Below are positions 15,816-23,753 of a DNA stretch of 63,504 bases, piece by piece (position 1 is the stretch's first letter; every line of letters begins with the position of its first letter). The stretch lies in assembly GCF_000372465.1 (NCBI RefSeq), contig NZ_AQUZ01000052.1, positions 1 to 63,504 of the forward strand, in the 5' to 3' direction. The position numbers and the translations under genes were made by a program. This DNA is from Kribbella catacumbae DSM 19601 (GTDB lineage Bacteria; Actinomycetota; Actinomycetes; Propionibacteriales; Kribbellaceae). The notes under the pieces are model-generated. The model was not told the origin of the DNA. It saw only the letters and a program-made list of their open reading frames with translations, and searched no databases.

Positions 15816-16595
15816 ATGGATGACCTCGGATTCAGCGTCGAGACCGGTGTGGTGTCACGGCTGGTGATCGACCGGGTTGCCAAACGAAACGCACTCACCC
15901 GGGCGATGTGGGAGGTGCTTCCGGGGCTGCTGGCGGAATTGGCCGCAGATCCGAAGGTGAAGGTCCTGGTGGTCACCGGCGCCGGGTCGAGCTTCTCCGC
16001 GGGCGCCGACATCGGCGAACTCGTCTCCGGCGCCGACCCGGCCGACCCGATGGCGGAGCTTCGCGCTCACAACCTGAGGGCCCAGGCGGCTCTGCGGGAG
16101 TTCCCGAAGCCGACGATCGCGGTGGTCCGCGGGCACTGCATCGGCGGTGGGCTCGAGATCGCGGTCAACTGCGACTTCCGCTTCGCTGCGAGCGGTTCGA
16201 CGTACGGGGTGACGCCCGCGCGGATCGGTGTCGTCTATCCGCCGGCCGCGATCAAGGTACTGCTCGATCTGGTCGGCCCCGCGACTACGAAGTACCTGCT
16301 CTTCAGTGGTGACCTGCTGACGGCCGAGGAGGCCTACGCCAAGGGTCTGGTCGACCGGGTCTTCGCCGAGGACGCGCTCGACGCCGGCGCGGCCGATTTC
16401 GCCGCGACCCTGATCTCGCGGTCCCAGCTGACCATTCGCTCGGCCAAGGAGACCGCCAACGCGCTCCTCGCCGAGACCGACGCGGAGCCGCTCGCCTTCC
16501 AGCGCTACCAGGAGACGATCGCCGTCGGTGAGCTGGCGGAGGGCATCGCCGCTTTCCAGGCCAAGCGCGCTCCGAAGTTCCCCTGGCGAGGCTGA
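15816..16595 (+). CDS. Enoyl-CoA hydratase/isomerase family protein (259 aa)
   Basis: Crotonase-fold features are present: RLVIDRVAKRNALTRAMW near residue 15, the oxyanion-hole segment TGAGSSFSAGADIGEL at about 50-65, and the second one in IAVVRGHCIGGGLEIAVNCDFRFAA at about 105-130. Such enzymes hydrate or isomerise enoyl-CoA in fatty-acid or branched-chain catabolism. The usual catalytic Glu after GGG (GGGLE) is present. The gene stands alone, so the physiological substrate is not indicated. Start is ATG 15816. Confidence 0.9.
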   Translation: MDDLGFSVETGVVSRLVIDRVAKRNALTRAMWEVLPGLLAELAADPKVKVLVVTGAGSSFSAGADIGELVSGADPADPMAELRAHNLRAQAALREFPKPTIAVVRGHCIGGGLEIAVNCDFRFAASGSTYGVTPARIGVVYPPAAIKVLLDLVGPATTKYLLFSGDLLTAEEAYAKGLVDRVFAEDALDAGAADFAATLISRSQLTIRSAKETANALLAETDAEPLAFQRYQETIAVGELAEGIAAFQAKRAPKFPWRG

Positions 16596-16692
16596 TTTCC
16601 GGTCCGGCGGATTGGCGGCGATTACGGCTGGGCACCAGAGGTGGGAGCCGCCAACCCCCGCTCTGGCGGCCAGAGCAAGCTAAGGAGGCTTC

Positions 16693-16848
16693 ATGCTCAT
16701 CCTCGGACTGATCCTGTTGATTCTGGGATTCGTGTTGAGTATCCCGATCCTGTGGACGATCGGCGTCGTGTTGCTCGTCGTCGGAGCTGTGCTGTTCCTG
16801 CTGGGATCCACCGGTCGTGCTGTCGGGGGACGGCGACACTGGTTCTGA
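16693..16848 (+). CDS. Small two-helix membrane protein (51 aa), DUF6131-like
   Basis: ATG 16693 follows TAAGGAGG at the right distance. The product has two hydrophobic helices (LILGLILLILGFVLSIPI and GVVLLVVGAVLFLLG) joined by a short turn, and a basic tail (RAVGGRRHWF). This is the common actinobacterial DUF6131-type small membrane protein of unknown function. It lies between the enoyl-CoA hydratase and DGPF genes, all on the + strand. Confidence 0.8.
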   Translation: MLILGLILLILGFVLSIPILWTIGVVLLVVGAVLFLLGSTGRAVGGRRHWF

Positions 16849-16924
16849 TCTGCTGAGCGGGCCGAACCTCGCGAGTGGGCAGCTCGCGGGGTTCTGTCCG
16901 TACGCCCGGTTACGATCCGGCGGT

Positions 16925-17269
16925 ATGAAGTACCTCGTACTGATCTACGGCGATGACACCTGGACCGGCGCCGCGGCGGAGCTCCAGGCGATCGGAGCCT
17001 TGACGAAGTTCAAGGACGAGCTGGCCGGTAGCGGCGAGCTGGTCAGTTCCGAGGGGCTCACCTTCCCCAGCGAGGGCCGCGTGGTCCAGGTCCGCGACGA
17101 GCTGAAGGTGGTCACCGACGGCCCGTTCGGCGAGGCCAAGGAGCAGCTCGCGGGCTTCTTCCTGGTCGACGTCGCCGATGACGAGCGGGCCCAGCAGGTG
17201 GCCGGGCGGGTCTCCGCCATCGTCGGCGATCGCGTCGAGCTCCGCGGGACCGTGCTCAGCGCTCCCTGA
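16925..17269 (+). CDS. YCII/DGPF-domain protein (114 aa)
   Basis: The protein opens with MKYLVLIYGDD and contains the hallmark VVTDGPFGEAKEQLAGFFLVDV near residues 65-90. It has the ferredoxin-like YCII fold. Genes of this family usually sit beside ECF42 sigma genes. This copy has no adjacent sigma gene; a better-placed paralogue is at 19607. Start ATG 16925. Function unknown. Confidence 0.85.
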   Translation: MKYLVLIYGDDTWTGAAAELQAIGALTKFKDELAGSGELVSSEGLTFPSEGRVVQVRDELKVVTDGPFGEAKEQLAGFFLVDVADDERAQQVAGRVSAIVGDRVELRGTVLSAP

Positions 17270-17314
17270 ATAAGTATGTTGCAATCGGAATATCCATTCA
17301 TCTAGCCTGGCCGC

Positions 17315-18052
17315 ATGAGTGATGCCTGGCAGATCGAGCAGTACGCCGCCAAGGCCTGGCCGGCCGCCCGCGCCAAGGAGGCCGGCGGCTGGTTGCTTCG
17401 CAGTACGCCGGGTGTGAGCCGACGCCGGTCGAATGCCGCCCTGCCGCTGGGTCCGGGCGAGCAGTCGATCGCCACGGCTGAAGCCTTCTTCGCCGAGCAT
17501 CAGCTCCCGGTCTGCATCCAGATCGCCCCGGCTGAGTTGCACACCGCCCTCGACGCCGAGCTGGCCGCCAAGGGCTACCAGCAAGCGGCCCCGACTCTGG
17601 TTCTCACTGCGCGCACAGAGCAGGTGATCGCCCGGACCGCGCTGCACCCGGCGGTGCCGATCGAGCTGAGCGACAAGCCGACAACCTCTTGGCTACAAGG
17701 GTTTGCGGAGCTCGACGACCACGGCGACAGCGCCACCGTGGCCGAGACCGTACTGGCCCGGATAGCCGAGCCGGCGGCGTACGTGAGTGTCACGCTCGAC
17801 GGTCGCATCGCCTGCTCAGCTGTCTTCGTGGCAGGACCCGGTCTGGCCGGCCTGTTCTGTATGGCGACCCGACCCGAGTACCGCCGCCGGGGCCTCGCCA
17901 CCGCCGTCATGTACGCCGGTGCCGACTGGGCCAGCCGCCAAGGGGCTGAACAGCTCTATCTCCAGGTGGAGGACGGCAACGGCCCAGCCCGGCGTCTCTA
18001 TGCGACTGCCGGCTTCACCCGCTCACACACCTACCACTACCGCGTCGCGTGA
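17315..18052 (+). CDS. GNAT family N-acetyltransferase (245 aa)
   Basis: The C-terminal half is a GNAT domain: AYVSVTLDGRIACSAVFVAGPGLAGLFCMATRPEYRRRGLATAVMYAGADWA, including the acetyl-CoA loop R-R-x-G-L-A (residues about 190-196), then LYLQVEDGNGPARRLYATAGFTRSHTYHYR. The N-terminal half (AAKAWPAARAKEAGGWLLRSTPGVSRRRSNAA) is the domain found in relatives that begin with a WPA..GGW motif. The acceptor is unknown. The last 30 bp overlap the convergent MFS gene. Confidence 0.85.
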   Translation: MSDAWQIEQYAAKAWPAARAKEAGGWLLRSTPGVSRRRSNAALPLGPGEQSIATAEAFFAEHQLPVCIQIAPAELHTALDAELAAKGYQQAAPTLVLTARTEQVIARTALHPAVPIELSDKPTTSWLQGFAELDDHGDSATVAETVLARIAEPAAYVSVTLDGRIACSAVFVAGPGLAGLFCMATRPEYRRRGLATAVMYAGADWASRQGAEQLYLQVEDGNGPARRLYATAGFTRSHTYHYRVA

Positions 18053-19429
18053 GGCCGTGCGCTTCTTGCTGACCAGCAGGCTGGTGCCGACCAGACCGAC
18101 GGCGATGAATGCCCAGCAAGCCGCGAAGGCGACCCGGTAGCCGGACACCAGGTCTGTCGGCGTCGCCCCACTCGTGTTCCCGATGGCGACGGCCGACAGG
18201 ACCGCGATCCCCACCGCACCACCGATCTGGAACGACGCGTTCTGCAGCCCGGAGGCCACGCCCGAGTCCTCGCCGGCGACCTCGCTCAGCGCGGCGATCG
18301 ACCCGGCCACGGAACCGGCTCCGAGCCCGGCGCCGAAGATGGTCAACCCCCAGAACGCGACTTCGAAGTACCCGGAAGAGACCGTGAGCAGGCTCATCAC
18401 TGTACTGCCGATCCCGGCCAGGATCAGCGAGCCGGCAGCGATCGGGCGAGGGCCGATCCGGGTGACCAGGTTCTGCCCGACGATCGATCCACCCACGGCA
18501 GCGGCCGCGAGGACCGACGACATCAGCCCGTACCGGACTGCCGACGTTCCCAGCGCGAGCTGCGCGTACTGCGTATAGACGAAGTTCAAGCCAAAAGCCG
18601 CCAATCCCCAGGTCATCCCGATCAGGTTGCCGCCCACCACTGCTCGCGACCGGAAGATCCGCAACGGCACGAGCGGTGCCGCCGAACGCTTCTCCACCAG
18701 CACGAACAACGCGAAGAGGGCTGCTGAGGCGAGTGCCAGCAACGTGGTCCGCCCGGCCGATGATGACGGCGCCTCGATGACGGCGTACACGAGAACGATC
18801 AGTGCAGCGGTAACGGTCACGGCGCCTGCGAGGTCGAACGCGCGTCGCCCGGGTCCACGGCTGTCCTTGAGCAGTACCGGAGCCAGCGCGACCACGAGCA
18901 AGCACACCGGCACGTTGATGAAGAAGATCCACTGCCAGCCGAGTCCGTCGGTGACCGGGCCGCCGACCAGCGAGCCCGCCGTACCGCCGACGCCACTGGT
19001 CGCTCCCCAGATCCCCAGTGCCTTGTTCCGCTCAGCGCCGTTCGGGAACGTCGTCATCACGATCGAGAGCGCACTAGGAGCCAGTACTGCGGCCGCGATC
19101 CCCTGCAGGCCGCGGGCGAACACCAGTGCATCCCCTGTCCAAGCAAGGCCGCACAGCAGCGAGGACGCCGCGAACAGCAGTAGCCCGGCGATGAAGACGC
19201 GCCGCCGGCCCAGGAGGTCCGACACTCGCCCGCCGAGCAGCAGTAGTCCGCCGAACATCAGTGCATAACCGCTGGGCACCCACTGCACGCCGCCGCTCGA
19301 GAAGGTCAACTCACGCTCGATCGACGGCACCGCGACCAGCAAGATCGACGCGTCGAGGATGATCATGAACCCCGCCAGACAGAGCAGGGCGAGCGCGAAC
19401 CAGCGCTTCGGATCGGGAGTGTTCTCCAT
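18023..19429 (-). CDS. MFS transporter of the DHA2 (14-helix) family (468 aa)
   Basis: The N-terminus RWFALALLCLAGFMIILDASILLVAVPSIERELTFSSGGVQWVPSGYALMFGGLLLLGGRVSDLLGRRRVF shows the DHA2 pattern: motif A and the D-x-S/T-I-V-N-V-A-L-P-like stretch of helix 1. About fourteen hydrophobic segments follow. These proteins export drugs or metabolites. Start is ATG 19429 (CAT 19427-19429). It is divergent from the DGPF/ECF42 operon, and the shared promoter region carries repeated CGTCGA-type boxes on both strands, so the exporter may be under ECF42 control. Confidence 0.9.
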   Translation of the reverse strand: MENTPDPKRWFALALLCLAGFMIILDASILLVAVPSIERELTFSSGGVQWVPSGYALMFGGLLLLGGRVSDLLGRRRVFIAGLLLFAASSLLCGLAWTGDALVFARGLQGIAAAVLAPSALSIVMTTFPNGAERNKALGIWGATSGVGGTAGSLVGGPVTDGLGWQWIFFINVPVCLLVVALAPVLLKDSRGPGRRAFDLAGAVTVTAALIVLVYAVIEAPSSSAGRTTLLALASAALFALFVLVEKRSAAPLVPLRIFRSRAVVGGNLIGMTWGLAAFGLNFVYTQYAQLALGTSAVRYGLMSSVLAAAAVGGSIVGQNLVTRIGPRPIAAGSLILAGIGSTVMSLLTVSSGYFEVAFWGLTIFGAGLGAGSVAGSIAALSEVAGEDSGVASGLQNASFQIGGAVGIAVLSAVAIGNTSGATPTDLVSGYRVAFAACWAFIAVGLVGTSLLVSKKRTASRDAVVVGV

Positions 19430-19476
19430 GGTGCACGGCCTCCAGTACTGCGGACGCCCGGGCTGAGCGTCACCTG

Positions 19477-19561
19477 CCCGGTACGTCGGACTCCGCGCCG
19501 GGGGCTCGACATATTTCGCCCGGTACGTCGAAATAGCCTGGGGTTGTTCCGACGTACCGGG
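19477..19561. promoter_or_regulatory. Divergent promoter region with ECF42-like boxes and repeated CCCGGTACGTCG
   Basis: The 12-mer CCCGGTACGTCG occurs at 19477-19488 and 19519-19530, and inverted at 19550-19561. On the minus strand TGTCGA (19506-19511), 17 nt, CGAC (within 19482-19488) points to the exporter. On the plus strand CGTCGA (19526-19531), 18 nt, CGAC (19550-19553) points to the DGPF-sigma operon. I recall TGTCGA/CGA-C-T as ECF42 promoter elements. The arrangement suggests coordinate control of both units. Confidence 0.5.
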
Positions 19562-19606
19562 TGAGAGGAGGTCGCCGGGACCTCCGCGACCGTCAGGATG
19601 GTGCCT

Positions 19607-19969
19607 GTGAAGTACATGCTGCTGATCTATAGCAACGCGGAGAGCTGGGCCGGTCTGTCGGCCGAGCAGCGCGAGGGCCTGGCCCGGTCGCACGAGGAGC
19701 TGGCCAAGGAGCTCACCGAGCAGGGCATGCTGGTCAGCTCCGCCGGTCTGGCCGATCCGATCACCACCAGGACCGTCTCGGTGCGTGACGACGCCCGGAC
19801 GACCACCGATGGACCGTACGCTGAGGCCAAGGAGCACCTGGCAGGCTTCTACCTGGTGGAGTGCGACAACATCGACCAGGCGATCGACTACGCCGCCCGG
19901 ATGCCGGACGCGAAGTACCTCGCCGTGGAGGTGCGACCTGTGATGGACAGCTCCGGGCTGGAGATGTGA
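19607..19969 (+). CDS. DGPF/YCII-domain protein of the ECF42 module (120 aa)
   Basis: From GTG 19607 the protein reads MKYMLLIYSNAESW and contains TTDGPYAEAKEHLAGFYLVE, the DGPF signature with Y for F. GAGGAGG lies further upstream and an in-frame ATG at 19598 is the alternative start. It overlaps the sigma gene by four bases (ATGTGA), which indicates translational coupling. DGPF proteins are the conserved partners of ECF42 factors; their biochemical role is not known. Confidence 0.9.
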   Translation: MKYMLLIYSNAESWAGLSAEQREGLARSHEELAKELTEQGMLVSSAGLADPITTRTVSVRDDARTTTDGPYAEAKEHLAGFYLVECDNIDQAIDYAARMPDAKYLAVEVRPVMDSSGLEM

Positions 19970-21198
19970 GCGACTTCGAGCTCCTGCTGCGGGAAGAGAC
20001 GCCGCAGGTGCTCAGTGCGCTCGTCCGGCACTACGGCCACTTCGACCTGGCCGAGGAGGCTGTGCAGGAGGCTCTGCTCGCTGCTGCCCAGCAGTGGCCG
20101 ACGGAGGGCGTTCCGGACAATCCGCGCGGCTGGCTGATCCGGGTCGGCTCGCGGCGGCTGACCGACCTGCTCCGCAGCGAGTCCGCCCGGCGCCGGCGGG
20201 AGGAGAACGCGGCCAACCTGGCCGCGCCGGAGGAGTTCGTCGCCTCGGCTCCGGATGTCGATGATCCGGGTGGGCGGGACGACACGTTGACGTTGTTGTT
20301 CCTGTGCTGCCATCCGGCGGTGTCCGCGGCGTCCCAGATCGCCTTGACTTTAAGGGCTGTCGGCGGTTTGACCACCGCGCAGATCGCCGCCGCGTTTTTG
20401 GTGCCTGAGGCAACTATGGCGCAGCGGATCAGCCGGGCCAAGCGCAGTATCAAGCAGGCGGGCAGCACGTTCGAGATGCCGCCCGAGGCTGAGCGCGATG
20501 CCCGGATGGGTGCGGTGCTGCACGTTCTCTACCTGATCTTCAACGAGGGCTACACCGCGTCCTCCGGTACTTCGTTGCACAGCGCGGAGCTGACAACGGA
20601 GGCGATCCGGCTGGTGCGGGGCGTTCGCCGGTTGCTGCCCGATGACGGCGAGGTCGCGGGCCTGCTGGCGTTGATGTTGCTCACCGACGCGCGGCGCCCG
20701 GCCCGGACCGATCCGGATGGCGGGCTGGTTCCGCTGGCCGAGCAGGATCGCTCGAAGTGGAACAAGGACGCGATCGTCGAAGGCGAGGCGCTCGTCACCG
20801 ACGCGCTCTCCCGGACCCAGCTCGGGCCGTATCAGGTGCAGGCGGCGATCGCCGCAGTACATGGGACTGCTGAGCGGGCCGAGGATACTGACTGGCCGCA
20901 GATCGTCGCGCTCTACCAGGTGCTGGAGCAGCTGTCCGACAACCCGATGGTGACGCTGAATCACGCGGTGGCGGTGGCGATGGCGACCGGGCCGAAGGAG
21001 GGGCTCGCGCTGCTGGAGCCGCTCGAGTCCGACCAGCGGATCACCGAGCACCACCGGCTCGAGGCAGTCCGCGCGCATCTGCTGGAGATGTCGGGAGATC
21101 TCGACGGCGCCCGCGCGAGCTACCTGCAGGCGGCTCGGCGTACGACGTCCATCCCGGAGCGCAACTACCTGCAGTCGAAGGCGGATCGGCTCAGCTGA
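19966..21198 (+). CDS. ECF42-type sigma factor with TPR-like C-terminus (410 aa)
   Basis: The start GTG 19966 overlaps the stop of the DGPF gene. Region 2 is short (EETPQVLSALVRHYGHFDLAEEAVQEALLAAAQQWP, then NPRGWLIRVGSRRLTDLLRSE). Region 4 is near residues 105-160 (LTLLFLCCHPAVSAASQIALTLRAVGGLTTAQIAAAFLVPEATMAQRISRAK). The remaining 230 residues contain NEGYTASSG, a DUF6596-like domain, and helical TPR-like repeats. ECF42 factors have this long C-terminal extension, which is required for activity, and no anti-sigma factor. It probably drives its own operon and the divergent exporter gene. Confidence 0.9.
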   Translation: MSDFELLLREETPQVLSALVRHYGHFDLAEEAVQEALLAAAQQWPTEGVPDNPRGWLIRVGSRRLTDLLRSESARRRREENAANLAAPEEFVASAPDVDDPGGRDDTLTLLFLCCHPAVSAASQIALTLRAVGGLTTAQIAAAFLVPEATMAQRISRAKRSIKQAGSTFEMPPEAERDARMGAVLHVLYLIFNEGYTASSGTSLHSAELTTEAIRLVRGVRRLLPDDGEVAGLLALMLLTDARRPARTDPDGGLVPLAEQDRSKWNKDAIVEGEALVTDALSRTQLGPYQVQAAIAAVHGTAERAEDTDWPQIVALYQVLEQLSDNPMVTLNHAVAVAMATGPKEGLALLEPLESDQRITEHHRLEAVRAHLLEMSGDLDGARASYLQAARRTTSIPERNYLQSKADRLS

Positions 21199-21269
21199 TT
21201 TTCGGGGTGATTTCGTGCTGACCCGGATGCCGAGTCGCGATGACCGCCTAGGTGTGTCAGCGTTGAAGC

Positions 21270-21965
21270 GTGGACCTCACCAAGGCATCGCTCCTGCGCG
21301 AGATGCTGACCGGGACTGAGCTCGGCAGCCGCACGACCGAGTTCGCCCACTCGCTGCGCAGGTTCACCACCCGGATTGGGGGCCTGATGCTGTTCGGCCC
21401 CGCCGACGACGAACCGTGGCACCTCACCGCACACCTGGACGACGAGCTGCATCGCGCCGGGATCGAGGACATCCGCCCAGCCCTGGTCCGCTGGGCCCCG
21501 CCGCCGGACGCTCCACCCCATCTGTCGATCGGCCTCGACCGGCTCCGCGAGGCGGGTCGTGGCGAGTCGCTGCTGATCGTCTCCGAGCAGACGCCCGCCG
21601 ACACGTTGCTGGAACGCATCGACGACGTACGCCGCCGCGGTACGACGATCTTCAGCATCGACAACGGCAACCAGGACCTGGCGTCGCTCTCCCACGAGTC
21701 GCTGGTGCCCGAGCTGCTGGTACCCAACAGCTTCGGCTCAGGCTGGGTCAGCCACCCGGTCGGCCAAGACCACGACGAACCAGACCACGGGCGGCACGCA
21801 GTACCGGACGAAACCCTGACCGCACTCCGAGACGCCGTCGCCGGCTTCGAAATGACCCAACACCTGGTCAGCCTCGCCGTAGCCGACGAAGACGCCGCCC
21901 AATCCACCGGCTGGCGCCGCACCCTCCGAACCTTCATAGAACGCCTCAGCGGAGAACCCGCCTAA
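21270..21965 (+). CDS. Conserved hypothetical protein (231 aa)
   Basis: The GTG start at 21270 begins a mixed alpha/beta protein without signal peptide or membrane helix. The first 110 residues (EFAHSLRRFTTRIGGLMLFGPADDEPWHLTAHLDDELHRAG, LVRWAPPPDAPPHLSIGLDRL) and a core RRGTTIFSIDNGNQDLASLSHESLVP are visible, but I recognise no catalytic motif. The gene is separated by 71 bp from the ECF42 gene and ends 15 bp before a long imperfect palindrome. Codon use is ordinary for the region. Function unknown. Confidence 0.65.
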   Translation: MDLTKASLLREMLTGTELGSRTTEFAHSLRRFTTRIGGLMLFGPADDEPWHLTAHLDDELHRAGIEDIRPALVRWAPPPDAPPHLSIGLDRLREAGRGESLLIVSEQTPADTLLERIDDVRRRGTTIFSIDNGNQDLASLSHESLVPELLVPNSFGSGWVSHPVGQDHDEPDHGRHAVPDETLTALRDAVAGFEMTQHLVSLAVADEDAAQSTGWRRTLRTFIERLSGEPA

Positions 21966-21979
21966 GCACCTCCGTTTGT

Positions 21980-22079
21980 GTCCCGATGGACAGGACATAG
22001 TGCCTCTGCTCCACCTTTTCGCGGAGGCTCTGAGCGTGGAGTGGCGAAGGTGGGGCGACTATGTCCTGTCGGTCGGGAC
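21980..22079. repeat. Long imperfect palindrome between convergent genes
   Basis: The left arm GTCCCGA-TGG-ACAGGACATAGT at 21980 is mirrored by ACTATGTCCTGT-CGG-TCGGGAC ending at 22079. Inner parts also pair (CCACCTTTTCGC with GCGAAGGTGG), so arms of about 36-43 bp can form around a central loop. It lies between two convergent genes and could act as a bidirectional terminator. Its size and quality also fit a REP-like or MITE-like element. Confidence 0.7.
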
Positions 22080-22081
22080 GG

Positions 22082-22627
22082 TTAGTCCTGGAGGCCGGCC
22101 AGCAGCGGGTAGCGGGTTTCGAGTTCGTTGCTGTCGTCGAAGTCGAAGTTTTCGCCGGTCGGGACATCCGGGATGTCGATGCCGGCGCCCTCGACCGCTT
22201 CCCAGTAGTCGCCGTTGGAGCCGCCCGAGGACTGGTAGGCGTGGACCGCGACGCTCAGCATCCCCTCGCCGTCGAAGCCCTCGAACCCCTCACCCAGGTC
22301 TTCGTCGACCACGTCGGCCAGCGAATCGGGGTCGGCCAGCGCCGCGTCCCAGATCTCCCGGCCCTGCGCGACCAGCCAGCCACGGAAGTAGTCGAAGCCG
22401 TCGTCGGAGGCGCCACCGTTGATCAGGTACGCGGCACCCCACAGATCCCACCGGTAAGACTCCGCCTGCAGCCGCTCCAGCTCCACGCCGAACCCGGCGA
22501 TCTCCGCCAGCGTCAGCTCGCCCAAAACCTTCGTCAACGAGTCGGCGACCCCATCAGGATCCGCGACCGTGTCATCCACCTCAGCCCGAGCCGCCTCGAC
22601 AAGCTCCCAGAACCCATCCTTGTCCAC
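22082..22627 (-). CDS. DUF4240-domain protein (181 aa)
   Basis: The N-terminus MDKDGFWELVEAARAEVDD is the DUF4240 hallmark (F-W-x-L-I-E-x-A-R). It is followed by FGVELERLQAESYRWDLWGAAYLINGGASDDGFDYFRGWLVAQGREIWDAAL, typical of the family found beside immunity-type and WGR-like proteins. It is acidic and probably cytoplasmic. Function unknown. The stop lies three bases from the palindrome at 21980-22079. Confidence 0.85.
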   Translation of the reverse strand: MDKDGFWELVEAARAEVDDTVADPDGVADSLTKVLGELTLAEIAGFGVELERLQAESYRWDLWGAAYLINGGASDDGFDYFRGWLVAQGREIWDAALADPDSLADVVDEDLGEGFEGFDGEGMLSVAVHAYQSSGGSNGDYWEAVEGAGIDIPDVPTGENFDFDDSNELETRYPLLAGLQD

Positions 22628-22696
22628 CCCGAAATCGTGTCACGAAACCTGGTCCACAAGCACGGGGTCAGCTGAACTTTTGGGACAGCTCGTTTG

Positions 22697-23644
22697 TCAC
22701 CAGGCTTGGTCGAGGAGGGTTCTCAGGGGGGTGGGGAGGGTTAGGTGGGCGCCGGCGAGGGCGGTGGTGAGGTAGTCGGGGGTGCTGATGCCGATGATGG
22801 GGGTGACGGCTGGGGTGCCGCCGGTGAGCCAGGCGATGACTGCTTCGTTTCGGGTGACGCCTAGTTCGGTGGCGACCTTGGTGAGGGCTTCCAGGCGGCG
22901 GGTGGTGCCGGGGTGGTCGAAGGCCTGGTGGATGGGGCGGTCCTCGCGTTCGTAGCCGCCGGACATCAGGGGGCTGTAGGCGAACAGTTGCTGTTCGGAG
23001 TTGCGGTCGGCGTAGTCGAGGACTTCGTCGGTGATCCAGCCGAAGCGGTGGTCGTGGGCGTTGTCGCGGACGAAGGGCCTCGGCTGCAGGTACGAGTAGC
23101 GCAACTGCAGCGCGGTCGGAGCCTCCACACCCTGCTGCTCCGCCAGGCCGCGCATCCTCTCCACCCGCCACAGCGCGTAGTTCGAGAGGCCGATCCGGCC
23201 GACCGTGCCGGCTGCGGCGTGCTTGCCGAAGGCGGCGACGGTCTCCTCCAGCGGGGTCTCGAGGTCGTCCCGGTGGGCGAAGTACAGGTCGATGTGGTCG
23301 ATGCCGAGGCGGCGCAGCGAGGTCTCAACCGCGGAGTCGATCGCCTTGGCGCTCAGGCCTTCGGTGTGCTCCGGGAAGCTCCCCGGCCACAGTGGCTCGC
23401 AGCCGACCTTGGTGGCGAGCTTGACCCGGTCGCGGACTCCAGGCCGCGCCGCGAACCAGCGGCCGAGCAACTCCTCGCTCTGACCACCGTGCCCGCTCTC
23501 GTGTTGCCAGAAGGCGTAGCAGTTGGCCGTGTCGATCCAGACGCCACCGGCGTCGACGTACGCGTCCAGGAGAGCGAAGGAGGTCTTCTCGTCGATGCGG
23601 GTGCCGTACTCCATGGCGCCGAGCGCGAGGTTCATTTCATTCAT
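22697..23644 (-). CDS. Aldo/keto reductase (315 aa)
   Basis: The catalytic tetrad is recognisable: D and Y in IDTANCYAF (residues about 40-50), K in LATKVG near 85, and H in LYFAHRDD near 130. The family segments GLSNYALWRVERM and GVTRNEAVIAWLTGGTPAVTPIIGISTPDYL are also present. It would reduce aldehydes or ketones with NADPH. Start taken at ATG 23644 (NEMNLALGAMEYG); another in-frame ATG exists further upstream. It lies next to the rhamnose repressor gene but on its own transcription unit. Confidence 0.9.
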   Translation of the reverse strand: MNEMNLALGAMEYGTRIDEKTSFALLDAYVDAGGVWIDTANCYAFWQHESGHGGQSEELLGRWFAARPGVRDRVKLATKVGCEPLWPGSFPEHTEGLSAKAIDSAVETSLRRLGIDHIDLYFAHRDDLETPLEETVAAFGKHAAAGTVGRIGLSNYALWRVERMRGLAEQQGVEAPTALQLRYSYLQPRPFVRDNAHDHRFGWITDEVLDYADRNSEQQLFAYSPLMSGGYEREDRPIHQAFDHPGTTRRLEALTKVATELGVTRNEAVIAWLTGGTPAVTPIIGISTPDYLTTALAGAHLTLPTPLRTLLDQAW

Positions 23645-23753
23645 GTCGCCAGCCTCGATGCTGGAGTTCACTCAAGGTCAATCCCTGCATCCACCAACCG
23701 AGACGATCAGTGTCAAACTGCGGCCAGTTGAGCGCTGAGTGGAACCTCCGGTA

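Noticed and set aside
16860..16925. ECF42-type promoter in front of the orphan DGPF gene
   Set aside because: TGTCCG is present but no CGAC-like -10 box follows at a fitting distance.
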